The notes beneath the pieces are model-generated. The model searched no databases, was not told where the DNA came from, and worked only from the letters and a program-made list of their open reading frames with translations. From contig NC_135173.1 of the NCBI RefSeq assembly GCF_041146795.1, positions 68,500,251 through 68,564,250 of the forward strand: 64,000 nucleotides of DNA, given 5' to 3'. Shown here one piece after another: positions 46,897 to 60,100 of this stretch (its first letter is position 1; each line of letters starts with the position of its first letter). The position numbers and the translations under genes are program-made. The DNA comes from Maylandia zebra (taxonomy: Eukaryota > Chordata > Actinopteri > Cichliformes > Cichlidae).

Positions 46897-47435
46897 TTAA
46901 TGGGATTCTGAAGTCAGTGAAAGAGTGGGTCATACATGGGCAATTTCAACGGGCCATTACTTTGAAAGGCAAAATCAAGGCGACTTGAAATTGACTTGAT
47001 ATCCCCGTGATAGTGTACACTGTTGATCTAGAGGGAAATTATCCCGTGGAAACAGCAATTTATTTTTAAAACATTCTGAAATAATTGAAAGACTATATCA
47101 CATATGGGCAAATTCGACGGGCCATTAATTTGAAAGGCAAAATCAGAGCAACTTGAAATTTACATGGTTTTACTGTCGGGTTGGATACTGTTGATCTAAC
47201 ATGGATTCATCCTGTGGAAACAGCAAATTTCAATTTAAGAGCATTTTGAAATCATTAAAAGAGTAAGTCATATATGGGCAATTTGAAAAGGCTTTTATTT
47301 TGGAAAGCAACATCAGACTAACTTGATATTGACATGGTGTCACTGTGGGGTTGGATACTGTTGATCTAAAGTGGAATTACCCTGTGGAAACACCAATTTT
47401 CATTTTTAGAGCATTCTGAAATCACTGAAAGTTAG

Positions 47436-48005
47436 TGTCAAAGCTGCCGAGGCGAGCCGTGTGGTGTTGGAGGAAAGGAGGCCCCAAAATGCAGGTGATG
47501 AATGATGATTCGAGTGATGTTTATTTACAGGGTGGTGTAGTGGCAAACAGGCAGCGAGGGATGAGAGGGAACTAAAGAAACCTAAACTGGATAAACTAAA
47601 TAACAAACCTGAGATGATACCGGAGAGCCGCAGACGAGGAACAGGACACCGTGAAACACAGACAAACCGGCAACAGGCAGGAGAACACACAGGGCTTAAA
47701 TACACACAGCAGTGATCAGGGGATGAGAGACAGGAGGGCAACACAGCTGGAAGAAGTCAGCGCTGACGGGACGGAGGAAACGGAATCTGAACACACTCAC
47801 ATGAGACGGGGACCTTCAGAATAAAACAGGAAGCTCAGACACAGAGAACCAGACAAGAGACAGAACTAAACAGACAGATTCACAAGCAGACAGAAGTGGG
47901 ACCAGGGAAACCTAACAAATGGCAAATCATAACGGAGTACATAATCAGAATAAACAAAAGCATAAAGAAACAAAACACTGAGTCGGCAGACTCAGGACCA
48001 TGACA
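47436..48005 (-). mobile_element. Solo LTR of an LTR retrotransposon
   Basis: A 570-bp element starts TGTCAAAG and ends CCATGACA, with TG...CA ends. It is flanked by the 5-bp direct repeat GTTAG (47431-47435 and 48006-48010). There is no internal coding region, so it is a solo LTR left by recombination. The minus orientation is inferred from the TGTCATGGTCCTGAGTCTG start commonly seen for fish Gypsy-type LTRs. Confidence 0.75.
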
Positions 48006-48242
48006 GTTAGGTCTTAAATGGGCAATTTGAAAAGGCTTTTATTTTGAAAGGCAAAATCAGACTGATTTGATATTGATATGGTATCACTGTGGGTTTGCTT
48101 ACTCTTGACCCAGATGGAAATTATGCAGTGTAAACAAGAATTTGTCTTTTTAGAGAAATCAGAATTCATTGAAAGATTATTTCCCGTGTGGGCAATTTGA
48201 AAGGGCTCTTATTTTGAAAGGCAAAATAAGAACGATTGATAT

Positions 48243-49089
48243 CCGGTTGTTCAGTCTGACGTCACTAGCCGTGTCTGGGCCTAAACTCCGCTGCAGGTCC
48301 ATATATCAAACGATCACTGTGGCATTACTGAGAGTTGAAAAACTGTCTAAAGTCTTTCATCTTTAATAAAATGATCAGCGTTCTGCTCTACCAGGTGTAA
48401 CAATTGAGTTTAACATCCAGGCATCCATGAAAACGGAATTTATGACATTTAACGGAGTTAGAAGTTAGCAGGGAGTTAGCTCGCTAGCTTCTATCTAAAT
48501 ACAATATAGCATGTCCTGACTGCGGGGTTTTGGAAACAAATTCAAACGTACAGCTCTGTTATCACTTCCAGCATAAATGAAGACAGAAAACTAAACAGCA
48601 GTGATGTTTGTAGGGTTACTGAAGTTGGGCTAGCTGGTATATAATGATGTGCTACGTGACCGCTAGCGACACAGCTATGTTAGCATAATATAAACAAGCT
48701 AACTTTTTTCCACTCCATAAAAGTTACCGTGAGTGTTCTCGGTGGTCAGGAACAAATGTAATCGCATGGCAGGATGCTGTAAAAGGACCAAACTTCAGCC
48801 AGGAGAACAACTGAGATAATCCATCCACAATACGAGGTTAGTCATTCATATACTGCTGCATGGGCTGTAGTTACATCCTAAGGTTTTAAAAACTGAGCTT
48901 AAATAAATGATTAGTGGTAACAAAAGCCGAGGGAGGTCAACAGTGATCACTGACTGTTTTAGGAGCTTTTTGAGATCAAATAGAAGAAAATACAAAACAT
49001 TAAACATGTTAACAACACAAAAGCCATATTAAACGCAGACTGCTTTAGACCCGGAAGTAGGATTCGTCGTGTCATCACTGAACAACCGG
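48243..49089. mobile_element. Non-autonomous DNA transposon inserted in the satellite
   Basis: Perfect 13-bp terminal inverted repeats CCGGTTGTTCAGT and ACTGAACAACCGG. Flanking octamers ATTGATAT (48235-48242) and ATTGACAT (49090-49097) match at seven of eight positions, which suits a hAT. No transposase was seen. Confidence 0.75.
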
Positions 49090-49372
49090 ATTGACATGGT
49101 ATCACTATGGGGTTGTATAATGTCAATATAGACTGCGACTAGTCTGTGGAAACGTGAATTTTCCATTCTGAATTAATTGAAAGAGTAGTTCAAAAATAAA
49201 CATTCAGAGGGCTTTTACTTTGAAATCCAAAAGGAGATGGCTTTAATATTGACATGTTGCTACTAGAATAGTAGGGTATGTCATTTGTATCCAGCATTAG
49301 AGTGTTCAAACAAGACTAACTGATATTTGTGAATGTGCTCTTAATTTACTGGAAGTTGGCTTTTATTTAGAA

Positions 49373-50480
49373 GTCATGCTTCAGGAGTGCCTTTAATACC
49401 ATCCAGTCCCGTCTGCTTCAGGAAAAACTGAACAGGATGGAGGTGGACCCCTGCCTGGTGGCTTGGATCTCCGACTACCTCACCGACAGACCACAGTACG
49501 TCAGGCTGAAGGACATCACGTCTGACACTGTGGTCAGCAGCACAGGAGCACCACAGGGAACTGTGCTGTCCCCTCTTCTCTTCACCCTGTACACCTCTGA
49601 CTTCTGCTACAACTCTGAATTATGCCACATTCAGAAGTTTGCAGATGACACAGCCATCATGGGGTGTATCTGGGATGATCAGGAAGAGGAGTACAGAAGT
49701 CTGGTGAGGAACTTTGTCGCATGGAGTCACACAAACCACCTGCAACTCAACACCTCAAAGACTAAGGAACTGGTTGTGGACTTCGGGAGGTCCAGAGAAG
49801 GTCCACTGCCGGTTCAGATAGAGGGGGAGGAGGTGGAGGTGGTCAACAAGTACAAGTACCTCGGGCTGTGGGTGGACAATAAACTGGACTGGTCATGCAA
49901 CACAGAGCACCTGTATAAAAAAGCCCAAAGCCGACTGTACTTCCTCAGGAGGCTGAGGTCTTTTAACATCTGCAGGAAGCTCCTGAGGATGTTTTACCAG
50001 TCGGTGGTTGCTGGAGTACTTTTCTATGCTGTGGTGTGCTGGGGGAGCAGCACAGCAAAGAAGGACTCATCCAGGCTGGAGAAACTGATCAGGAGGGCTA
50101 GCTCTGTGGTCGGCATGAAGCTGGACACTCTGGTGACAGTGGCAGAGAAAAGGACATTAAAGAAACTGCTGGACATTATGAACAATGCTGGACATCCTCT
50201 GCACACGGCCATTAACAACCAGAAGAGTCTGTTCAGTGACAGGTTGCTTCTCCCAAAGACAAGAACTAACAGACTTAAAAACTCCTTTGTCCCACACGCC
50301 ATCAGACTGTTTAACTCCTCCCTGGAGGGGAGAGGGAGGGGAAACAGGAGGACAAAGGAGGGAACAACTAAGCTGTAGTGCCTCTGCACCTCACTGTGCA
50401 ATACCTTTTGTAAATAGTCAACAGTGCAATAGACTCAATACTTGAAATGTGCAATTCACTTGTATTTTTATTTTTATTCA
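49373..50480 (+). mobile_element. CR1/Rex1-like LINE, 3' half with intact RT C-terminal frame
   Basis: A 313-codon open frame begins inside the reverse transcriptase (upstream remnant FNTIQSRLLQ, then VDPCLVAWISDYLTDRPQYV). It shows STGAPQGTVLSPLLFTLYTS, the active-site box KFADDTAI, NTSKTKELVVDF, NKYKYLGLWVDN and the C-terminal RLEKLIRRASSVVGMKLDT, and ends at 50378. The 5' end is truncated. The frame is free of stops, so the copy is fairly young. Confidence 0.85.
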
Positions 50481-50810
50481 ACTGCCGCAGCTGAGTGCAG
50501 GAAGCAGAGGTGAGCTGTGGCTCACCGACAAACCGGAAAACACACACACGCACGCACCCACGCACACACACACATTTTCATATCTTAGTGACGACATCTT
50601 TTTGACATAACCCTTCCCTAGCTGATTGCCCAACCATCCAAAACCAGTGCCTGGCCCTCAGCTTGAACTCTGACCCTGACACTGCAGTTTGAGTGTGAAA
50701 GACGGCTCGTGGGGACGGAACTGTTGGTCCCCATAAACTTCCAATGTTTGGTCCCCACAAAGATATGTAAACACGGAGACTCACACACTGAGTTCACGTA
50801 AAATGCTCAC
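50481..50810. other. CA microsatellite and GTCCCCACA-bearing repeat
   Basis: A short ACACAC run (about 50540-50575) is followed by a block with GGTCCCCATAAAC and GGTCCCCACAAAGATATG, a pattern typical of a short interspersed fish DNA repeat. No gene. Confidence 0.35.
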
Positions 50811-51010
50811 CTGTAGATCCCGATGACGTTTCAGCAGCTTGCAGTGACGTAGTGGCAGTTGTCTGAGTGCGCACACGATAATTAGCCGAGCGCTCGCGAC
50901 GCAGATCTGTCCGCAGTACAACGGTCGTCAGCGAGTAAAATGACATCATTGTGCAGTCAGTCCTAACGGTTCACAGCCCCGCGGCATTATGGGAAATGCA
51001 GTTCCGGGTA
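50811..51010 (-). promoter_or_regulatory. Candidate promoter and first non-coding exon with ZNF143/THAP11-type motif
   Basis: On the minus strand AACTGCATTTCCCATAATGC (50986-51005) resembles the ZNF143/THAP11 promoter motif (ACTACAATTCCCA...ATGC). It is followed by CpG-bearing sequence and a strong splice donor CAG|GTGAGC at about 50813. The next minus-strand acceptor that needs a partner is at the CD59-like gene, 6.6 kb away. The assignment to that gene is inference only. Confidence 0.3.
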
Positions 51011-51718
51011 ATTACAACACTGAAAAAGGTTTTTCTTATTTTTGTGGCTTTAAACAAACAAATAAAGAAGATGCGTCGTCTTTGCTTCATTTGCTCTTTT
51101 TACTAGTTTATAAATATTTATTTTAAACTAATTACGGAAAACTTCAGCTAACGCCATCATCTGATCAGTTCATCCAAACAATAATAATCACCTACAGTAT
51201 TAGGAACATTGTTTTAAAAGCTGGAAGCTGAGTATTAAAAAGAAGCATCTAATACACCGAATAATGTATAACATCGTCCATGTGCAAAAGTAACATCCCA
51301 GGATCAATAAGACCCAACGTCTGCTAATTAAATGTTATTATGAAGTATAAGATGAGTACGGAGCCCCGCAAGGGACGGTGGAGGAAAAAAGATGAAGATG
51401 ACTCATCTTCACCGTAGATGAGTATTTAACTCAGATTGCAACTGCAACTGAGAGCATTAAATAATAATTTGCAATAAAGTAATTTACTAACTCGCTTTGT
51501 AATTTAGAAAATATTAGAAAAACACAGAAAAAAGAATTAAATAAAAAAAATTATTTTTTAAAATTTTACTGGTGAAAATAAACATTTAATGAATAGTAAT
51601 AAATTTCCCCTCAAATATTCAAATAACATTCTTACACAGATCAGAAAAACATGTCCAAAGATTTATTTATTTTAATTACTAAAAGATAAAGCTGACTGTT
51701 ATTGACCAATTATATGAC
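51011..51718. other. AT-rich sequence, nothing recognised
   Basis: Strongly AT-rich, without gene or repeat borders that I can support. Confidence 0.4.
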
Positions 51719-51895
51719 CAAAAATATTAATTCATTCAATTTTATTTGTATTGCACCAAATCACAAGCATTTTATATTCTCAGGTAAAGACCCTACAATA
51801 ATAATGAGCCAGCGTTTTGACGACAGTGTGAAGGAAAAACAGGAAGAAACCTCCGGCAGAACCAGAGAGGGGCGGGGTCATCTGCTTAAATCTCA
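51719..51895 (-). mobile_element. L2-type LINE 3' end fragment
   Basis: Shows TTCAATTTTATTTGTATTGC, CACCAAATCACAAGC, CCCTACAATAATAATGAG, GAAGGAAAAACAGGAAGAAA and GGCAGAACCAGAG in the order of the copy at 40231-41120. Confidence 0.65.
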
Positions 51896-54177
51896 AATTC
51901 ATGAATTATCAGAATATGTAATTAAATGTTTTCTGAAAAATTTACGAAAAACATTTTTTAAATGGTGTAAATAATATTGTATGAAAATATGAACAATATT
52001 CATGAAAATATATATCAAATATAATTCTATACAATCAGACCACAAGAGTCGCCCCCTGTTGGCTTCTCTGTAGAACTAACAGCTGCATCCATCTTTTAAC
52101 TACAGTCTGAGAAAAACTACTCAAACTATGGAGGACTGAAGATCAGCTGCTCATATTTATGAAGCAAAATAATTTTTAAAAATGACAAATTTCTCAAAAA
52201 TATGAATTTAAATTCAGACAAATATAAAAAATAAAGTCAGGCTGATCATTCCCATCATGGCATATTTATTTCTGCATTAAACATGAGCAAAAAAACCTTT
52301 ATAATAATTATAAAACACAGGCTTAGGAAGGAGCTGAAAGCAGCAGTCGATCATGCAGCTGTTACAACACCTCTGAAGCTTTGGCCGAAGCTGAACTGCT
52401 CCTGCAGAACATCAGTGGAAAATGGCATCAGGAACATAAAATAGATCATTGGCTGCACTAAAGACTGAACAAATATGGCAAAAGTACAGCGTGGCGTCGC
52501 AGGATAGCACCTTTTTCTTCGCATTCGATCATTTTGGCACAATCATCCAATTCAAGAGAAAAACACTGTCCTTTAAAAACAGGCTCGGCAGCATTTACAG
52601 TATGTACAGTCACCACAGTATAGACCGTGTGCAGCAGGGCATTTCTAATAGAAATATAAAGCCTTTATACATCCTCACACTCCAGCTTTTCATTCCTGTC
52701 AGGCACAACACTGAATAAGCTGCTGGCAGATGAGCTAAAGCAGAGAGCAACGATTGTTCCCGATGTGAAACTGTCTGTTATCGTGGCAACAAGCGCTTCA
52801 TTATCACATGGAACAAGCGCAGCTCGGAGCGGGAGGCTCCCAGCCGAGCACGGACACGTGAAAGCAACACAACGGCACACGCTCAGCTCGTCTTCCGTCG
52901 CTTGTTTTTGTGCTTCTTGTTTCGCCGCCTCCCTGTGGACGTTTGTTTCTTGGTGGTGAGTCTGTGTCTCCGTGGAGGTCGTGGGTCTCTCGGAGCCTTT
53001 TGGACGTCGTTTTGCATCGATTTGGGACGTTTTGAAGCACTTTGCGGTCATTTTTGTTCACTTGGGTCGAGATTAGGTTGCAACCCATTCACACAGAGAC
53101 CAGAATACCATAGCAGTCAGATCAGGCCTTTTACAGAGAGTCTGACTCGGAGTTCGTCTTAGTAAGATTTCCAGTTGAGCTGGTGGATGTTAAAAGGTCA
53201 TGTGACATTTTCTCTGGTCTGCAGAGGCCTTCATCTTCATAACGTGTGTTTCTGTAGCTCCTTTAAATGCAGCTGATGATGAGCTTTCGCACGTTCACAA
53301 GCAGAACGAGCAGACTGCAGGCTGAAGCTCTGTGGAGAAACGCTTCTTCAGTCTATCTCAGTCGCCGTGGGCTCTCGGCTCGACCACCTTCGATTTGTCC
53401 AAAGGTCTCACGATCAAAAGTTTGGACATGTAAAAGGATTGCTGTGAAACTTTAGCTTAATATGTTAAATATTTATTTTCACCCACTATGAGGTCATGTT
53501 TGTCTTGTATCCGACTGCCAATCATGGGAAATGAGCTAGAAATCCCCTTTTCACAAGTCTTAATTGCTTTGCTAAGTTTATTTCTCATATGAAAAGTTTT
53601 ATATCATTATGTCTGTGAAGGTTCTCACCAGGTCACGGTCGTCTAAGGAGCTCGCAAAGAAAAGCGACTGGCCTCCAGGTTTCCAGACGTTTCACCTCTG
53701 AGAGCAAATGTTGGAGAGTCCCACTACTTGTATGTTTAACATTTAACAGTTTTGGAGATACTCATATTCAAACATGGCCTCAGATTTCAAACTGCAAAAA
53801 AAGATAAAAGCTGCTGGAAGTAAGTCTACAGAGCCATTTTTAAAATCCTATATGTTGAAACATTTTTGATATATGAAGCTAAAATTTCACAACAAACATT
53901 TTGGTGGCCGTGCAGAAAGTGTTCCCAGAACCTGATGACTGAACGAGCCAAAGCCCACTGAAGGTCAAGACGTGCTCACATGGCTCGTTTGGGTTTTCTT
54001 GAGTTTTTAGTGGAATTTTTGGGATGTTTGATTTTCTGCCTCTTCACACCGATTGGCTGCTTTTGTTCTTCCAGCTGAATTTGGTGGCAGTAATTGTGAC
54101 GTCACGGCTTTTCTGAATTCAGCGTCTACCCTTGTTTGGCTGCACACCACATCTTTCAGCAGCACAGGATCTGCATG
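51896..54177 (-). other. 3' flank of prdm11, with a fold-back arm remnant
   Basis: No coding exon was recognised. A minus-strand AATAAA near 53475 is a possible prdm11 poly(A) signal about 700 bp after the stop. 53608-53735 is a diverged single arm of the fold-back family seen at 7890-8570. Confidence 0.35.
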
Positions 54178-57100
54178 TTACACATCAGGGTAGAATTCTG
54201 CGTTGACGTCAACGCTGTGCAGCACGCATTTCTGATCAGCCGCCGACATCCTGTTCAACACCTCAGCCGAGAGCGAGTAGCTGCTGCCGGACTTTTCCTC
54301 AAACCAGCTGTCCAATGCTCGCTTCCCGTCAAAGTTTGCGATGGGCGGTCCATTAACAGCCACAGTCAGCAGATCGTTCATCTGTTCCAGGGTCAGCCGG
54401 GAGCGGTTGTTCTTGCACATTTTCTGCAGAGACCCTCGGCCCTTATCGCAGCAGGCCGTGGAGCTGGGCAGGACCCTGACGACCTGCACGATGCGGTTCA
54501 GCAGCGGGAAGCGTTGCTTGTACCTGCAGATGTGGCCGATCACCTCTTTAAAACCGTTCATACTGTAGTAGTCCGCTTTCAGATCCTTCCACTCCACCAC
54601 CAGGCTGCCTCTGGCCTCCGTCTGGGAGACCTCCTGGGCTGCGGTGGGAATCGATTCCAGGTGGTTGAATATAATCTTGATTTCCTCGTCCCCGTAGGCT
54701 TGCAGGTCCTCGTGGTTGCTGGGCCAGGTGGACAGGTCCAGCACCTTGCAGGCTTTGGCAAATGAGCAGCTCTGCAGGTCCAACCTCTGAGACAGGATGC
54801 TTTGGCTCCTGTTGCAGATCTTTTCTCTGATGGACTGAAACTTGGACTCTGCAACGCGCAGGTTCTTCAAGGCAACTCCGTTAAAACTTTCTCTGAAATT
54901 TTCCTCAAACTCCTGCAGATATTCTCCGGGGCAGTCCACCAACTGGCCTATCTCCTGAATGGCCTCCTCTATCTTGGCTTCCACCTGCGACACCAGCAGG
55001 TACTCTCCCTGAAAGGTGAAGGCCAATCGTGACAGGATAGCTATGATGTCGAGCAGGAAGTAGATGAGCTTCACTGACTGATAGTCCATGAGGAACTGGA
55101 GGAGGGTGAGCGCGATGGCCGCAGCGTCAGCCCTCTGTGTCTGGCTACTGATCTCCTTAAGGTGTGCAACGACCTCCAGGTAATCCTTGATGAGCGCATT
55201 AAGGACGTTGGGCTCTCCTATGATCCAGCGTATGGCTCTGATGTCTCCTAGGAACTCCGTCTCCTCCGACAGTGTTGGCGCAGTGGATCGCAGTTCGGCC
55301 ATCATGCGAGGGGAGTAGCGGTAAAAACTGAGAAGCTGTTTGAGGTTGTTTTCCAGGTCCTCCAGGCAGGAGAGCTCCTTTCCACTGATGGCATCCAGAA
55401 CTTCCAGATGTGGTCGATGGATCATGATGGGAAGACAGAGGATCCAGGGAAAGGTTTTTTGGACAGCTATATAAAGGTTTGCTCTCATTCCTGAAGAGAT
55501 GTTGGTGCCGTCCACCCCCAAACCGACCACCAGCAAGTCCTGAAACCGGAGGCCTAGGACACCAAAGGCACGATCCATGACCTGGAGATACCCATCCACA
55601 TTGGCCACGGTCAGTCTTTGCAAGGACAGGAACTCTGTGTTTGGGGAGCCCTCGTTGGTAACGAACTGGACGTAGACCGCCACCATGTCGGAGAAAAGGT
55701 CATCGTTTTGGGCGTCCATTATGACGCTCAGGAAGGGAGACAGACGCATCTTCTCTGCAAGATCCTCCTTCACAGCCCGGGCGATGTGGTGGATTAGGAT
55801 CTGACAGTCGCCTTCATTCATATACTGATCTACCACTTTGAGCTCGCACTTCTTCAGGAGCTCTGCCAATGAACGGAGGTCGGAGAAGGGCCGCCCTTCT
55901 AGGGCCAGGTGGTACGCTGCGTTGAAGAGAAGCATCATGTTCTTGCACATTTCCTCGGTCTTTTCCGGATGCATGCGCAGCTTGTACAGCTGCAGACACT
56001 TCTTGTGGAGGTTGCTCTGGCTGTGCAGCTTGATGGTGTGGATCTTGAATTGCTTGGAGCCGATAATGAAAGCTGAGGTGCGGGATGACTGGACGGTGTA
56101 CTGGCGGCACACGTGGCACCACATCTCATTCAGGGTTGGCGAGTAACGGAGGAACCAGAACTTTTTCAGCCACTCCTGCTTGAAGCGTCGAATCCGTCTG
56201 CCTCCTGCGGAGGAAAGCTTTGACGAGTCCTCGGGAGATATCACAAGATCTGCAGCGATGGACTCATCGGCAGAGTCCACGTCCTGCTCGTCTTCGTCCA
56301 GAACCACCTGAGTGGGTGTCAAGGGCTCCATCCCTGCAAAGAGAAACTTATTCAACTTCTGAGAGTAACCAGCATTAAAGTCACATCAAATGTCTAATAT
56401 CATGCAGAGTGAATGACTTTATCAAGCAGCTGAGCAGATTTCTGGGGCTGCACAGCTTATCTCAACTGCTCTGCTGTAAACACAGTGGGGAGCATCAACG
56501 TGAGCGCTCCACAACCATTAGACAGGATTCACACGTGCTTAGAGCACTCCTCGCGTTTGGCAGATATCTTTGCTGTCATGATCGTCATAGTAGAACCACT
56601 CCACAGCTCACAGGACAGCCAGCTCCTCAGGACGGCACTCGGCTGTGTGTTCATTCACATTTCTGACAGAAGACAGAGGCGGCGGCCTCGGCACCGACCA
56701 TCAGCTGAGCTAGCGGTCTGTGACGACCAGTGCTGGTCAAGTTACTTGAAAAAAGTAATCAGTAACTAATTACTGATTACTTCCCCAAAAAAGTAATCCC
56801 GTTACTTTACTGATTACTTATTTTCAAAAGTAATTAGTTACTTAGTTACTTTTTAAAAACACGATTTACACCCTGAATAGGTGATAAAGCGATAGATCTT
56901 TCAGCACAATTCTACTTTTTCTACATAATCATCATACAAAATGTGATCAGATGGAAAAGTCTCTTTTTAAAACTTGTTTTATTAGTTTTAATCTTTTAAC
57001 TTTATGCATCAAGCAAACATTTAATTATATGCAACATTCTCTGACTGGAAGAAATTAGTTTAACATTGAAACCTATTTTCTGCACATTCCAGCACATAAA

Positions 57101-60100
57101 ATAAAATATTTTTTGTGTTTACACTCAGTCTTTCAAATAGATGCAAGTAAAACACAGCAGAAAATAAATAAAGTCACAGACTCAGCGGTCCTGTTGCTCT
57201 ATTTTCACCTGTAAAGCAGGAGTGGGGCAGGCGGAGGTTTACCCTGGTGCAGGTGTGCCGCGGTCAGTTGAAGAATCCGTGAGTTTCTCTGTGAGTTTCC
57301 CATTACGTTAAACGCTGCACGCTCATACTCTCTCTGCAGTTACAAGGAACGCGTTACTGCCCATCTCTGGTGACGACCACGCAATGTGCTGACAAACTGC
57401 AGCAGCTAGCAGCAGTGCTGGCACGTTTGAATAAACTGTCTGGCATCACAATCTGCATGAAATCACTGAACTGAACCAAGAACCGTCTGGAACAAAGGTC
57501 CCCAACCCTTTCTGCGCCACGGACCGGTTTATGCCCGACAATATTTTCACGGACTGGCCTTTAAGGTGTCGCGGATAAATACAATAAAATAAAAGCAGTA
57601 CCAAAAAAAGATTTATTCATAACCCACGGGAAAGACCCAGGGAAAGCGAGTTAACAATAAAAACGATTAAAAGAAAATAACGATAAAAACCTGAAAACCG
57701 TGAATTTCACACCCGAGCATCAACTCTCGCGGCCTGGTACCAAACGACTCGCGGACCGGTCTAGAAAACTTTCTGTCCCGACAGAGAGCTTTTCCTCCTC
57801 TCAGTGGTGAACTTGGGCGGACTTCAGGGGGGCTCCTGCAGCGACACACATCGCTCATCGGTTGAGTTTTCTCTCATTCACACTCACCAGACACTTTATT
57901 AGGTACACTTAAATGCATTACTGAGGTCAGTGGGCGGGATGTACTGATCTGTATTAGACTGCATTTTACTTGCAAGGTGTTCCTAATAAAGTGGCTGATG
58001 TGTGCAAAAGTCTGCAGGTATTAACTAATGTGACTAATCTTTGTGGGACTGTGGTGGAAACAAACAGCCAAACGAACCTTCAGAGTCTTTTTTGTGTGAA
58101 TGTGGCTTCAGATGGTGATCGAAACAAACACGCCTGCTAGACTCTGCACGTCAAACACAGCCACACTGCAGAGCGGTAACGCCGCTGCGCTGCAGAGAAC
58201 ATCTGCCCTCCTGCTCTCTCACATACCTTGAAAATCCTCGATGGGGCCTTGCTCGGGGTGCGGTGGGGCCTGATCGCGTTGAGTCTGTTCGGACGTCGCC
58301 GGAGCAGCAGCGTCTCCCTGTTCTCCTCGGAGACGGGACAGCTCCTCCTCCAGTTCCAGGATCCTCCTCTTCAGCTTCACACAGTTGGGGCAGAAGGAGG
58401 TGGAGGGTTTCTCTGTGCTCTGGTTCTCCTCCTCCTTCTCTTCCACCTTCAGGTTGGGAACGCCAAAGCCGCTCTCAGAGGAATCAAACCCCGAAACCAG
58501 GGCTGGTACTTTATACTCGCTGGTTTGGCCAGACCGGAACCTGAATTTACCAGAGTCCTCCAAAGAAGCTTCTAGGACGTGTTTGAAGATGAGGTCGATC
58601 TTCTTTCTCTTGGCCGGAGGCTGACCGTCGGACTCTTCGCTCGGCTGTTTGCTCAGTTTGCCCTGCAGAGCTGACTGCAGGCACGGGGACTTGAAGTCTT
58701 TCCCAGGACCTGAAAGAAAACCGTTTTTGAGCTATTTAAAGCCCCTAAAAGTGGGTTCAAAGTGCTCTACAGGTGACAAAGTGATCCACAGAAAGACTCC
58801 AGCACCCAGGAGAGCAACAGCGAAACAGCGCCGCCTGCTGGAGAGCCAAGAGCAGGACATCTGAATAATCCCTGAGGAGTCTATGTGGGTCACAGTCGCT
58901 CCAAGACGACAACAGTAACAGACTGAACTAATTAAATAATGCAACATATTACAAAGTTTACAAAATATAAGAAATGTCTCTAATTACAAATATCCAGAAT
59001 ATTACAGAGGGGACATATAGATGATGCACAAAAAGGAGATTTCATCCAAATTCCAAATTGTATGAAGAGATTTTAAAACTCATGATATATTTTCGGTGAC
59101 TGCGTCTCCTGTTACCTGCTCTAATATTTCACCCGACTGCCTCCTCACCTGTGTCCAGGTTGCGGTCGATGCTCTCCTGAGAAACGCAGTGAAGTCGTCT
59201 GATGTAATCGTCGCTGTACCAGACCCTCAGCTTCTCTCCGGCCGCCAGCGCCCGGCAGACTCTGAAGTAGATGTTTTTACCGTGCTGAAACGCCGTGAGG
59301 TTCCTGTCGCTCTCCTCCAACGAGGTCCGCACGTACCTGGTCAGAGACAGAAAAGCCGAGGGTCGTTTCTCCAGGACAGACCGTCATGGATCAGTCTGAC
59401 CTCTGAGATGTAACTCAGTAACTCCTGCAAATCAGATTTACTGTGGTATTGTGGTTTTAATGAGGTGATGAATGTGTTGCCAAGCACCCAAATTTAAAAT
59501 GAAATTAAAGAGAAAAAAAGAGATGTATGAAAGGTTGTTGGCTCAGTAGAAGAGAACCCGTCGGTACAACTGAAACAAACGCCGGCGGTGATGGATGACG
59601 TTAACCTCAGACTAAAGTTCACCTCATCCAGTTGGCTTTGGTCTCATCGCTGCCATCGATGGACTGGTAAGTGTTGTGCACATCAACAATCTGAAAACGG
59701 GAAAGCAAACAGATTCAGACGTCCCGGAACAAAAGGAAAGTAGTTGTATACTGGTTGTATACTGGTTGTATACTGGTTGTAAACTGGTTGTACACTGGTG
59801 TCTGTGGCGAGCTTACGATCCATGAAAAGAATCCTGAGGATCTGTCCTTGGACACCAGCTCTCCCTCATACGGCCCAAACAGCGCCCCCTTCGGGTAGAT
59901 CGCGTCCACGCAGCGAACATCTACCTCGTCTCCCTCGCTGAACACCTCTAAACCCGATGGGACCGTGAGCGCCGCCCTGTTGGCCGTCCCCGGGGCTGCG
60001 TGCGTGTCCCGGACGAACAGTGGGGGCCCGTGAGACGGACACTCCTTCTGGAAATAGTCCTGACACTCCTCACAGACTGAAGGACAAACCCAGCAGATAA

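Larger units (their letters stand above)
46897..49275 (+). repeat. Satellite of about 170-bp units, at least 5 copies, split by two insertions
   Basis: The anchor ATGGGCAATTTGAAAGGGC-like sequence starts near 46935, 47105, 47275, 48018 and 48189, giving a spacing of 169-171 bp within each block. Each unit continues with TTTGAAAGGCAAAATCAG, TTGATATTGACATGGTATC, GGGTTGGATACTGTTGATC and CCTGTGGAAACA. A degenerate copy follows at about 49090-49275. Insertions at 47436-48005 and 48243-49089 interrupt the array. Confidence 0.85.

Noticed and set aside
46897-49275. CRISPR-like regular repeats
   Set aside because: The units are about 170 bp and directly adjoining without unique spacers, in a eukaryotic genome; it is a satellite.
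54136-54765. 209-codon plus-strand frame opposite prdm11
   Set aside because: Antisense shadow of the transposase exon; the minus-strand frame is 717 codons and matches a known family.
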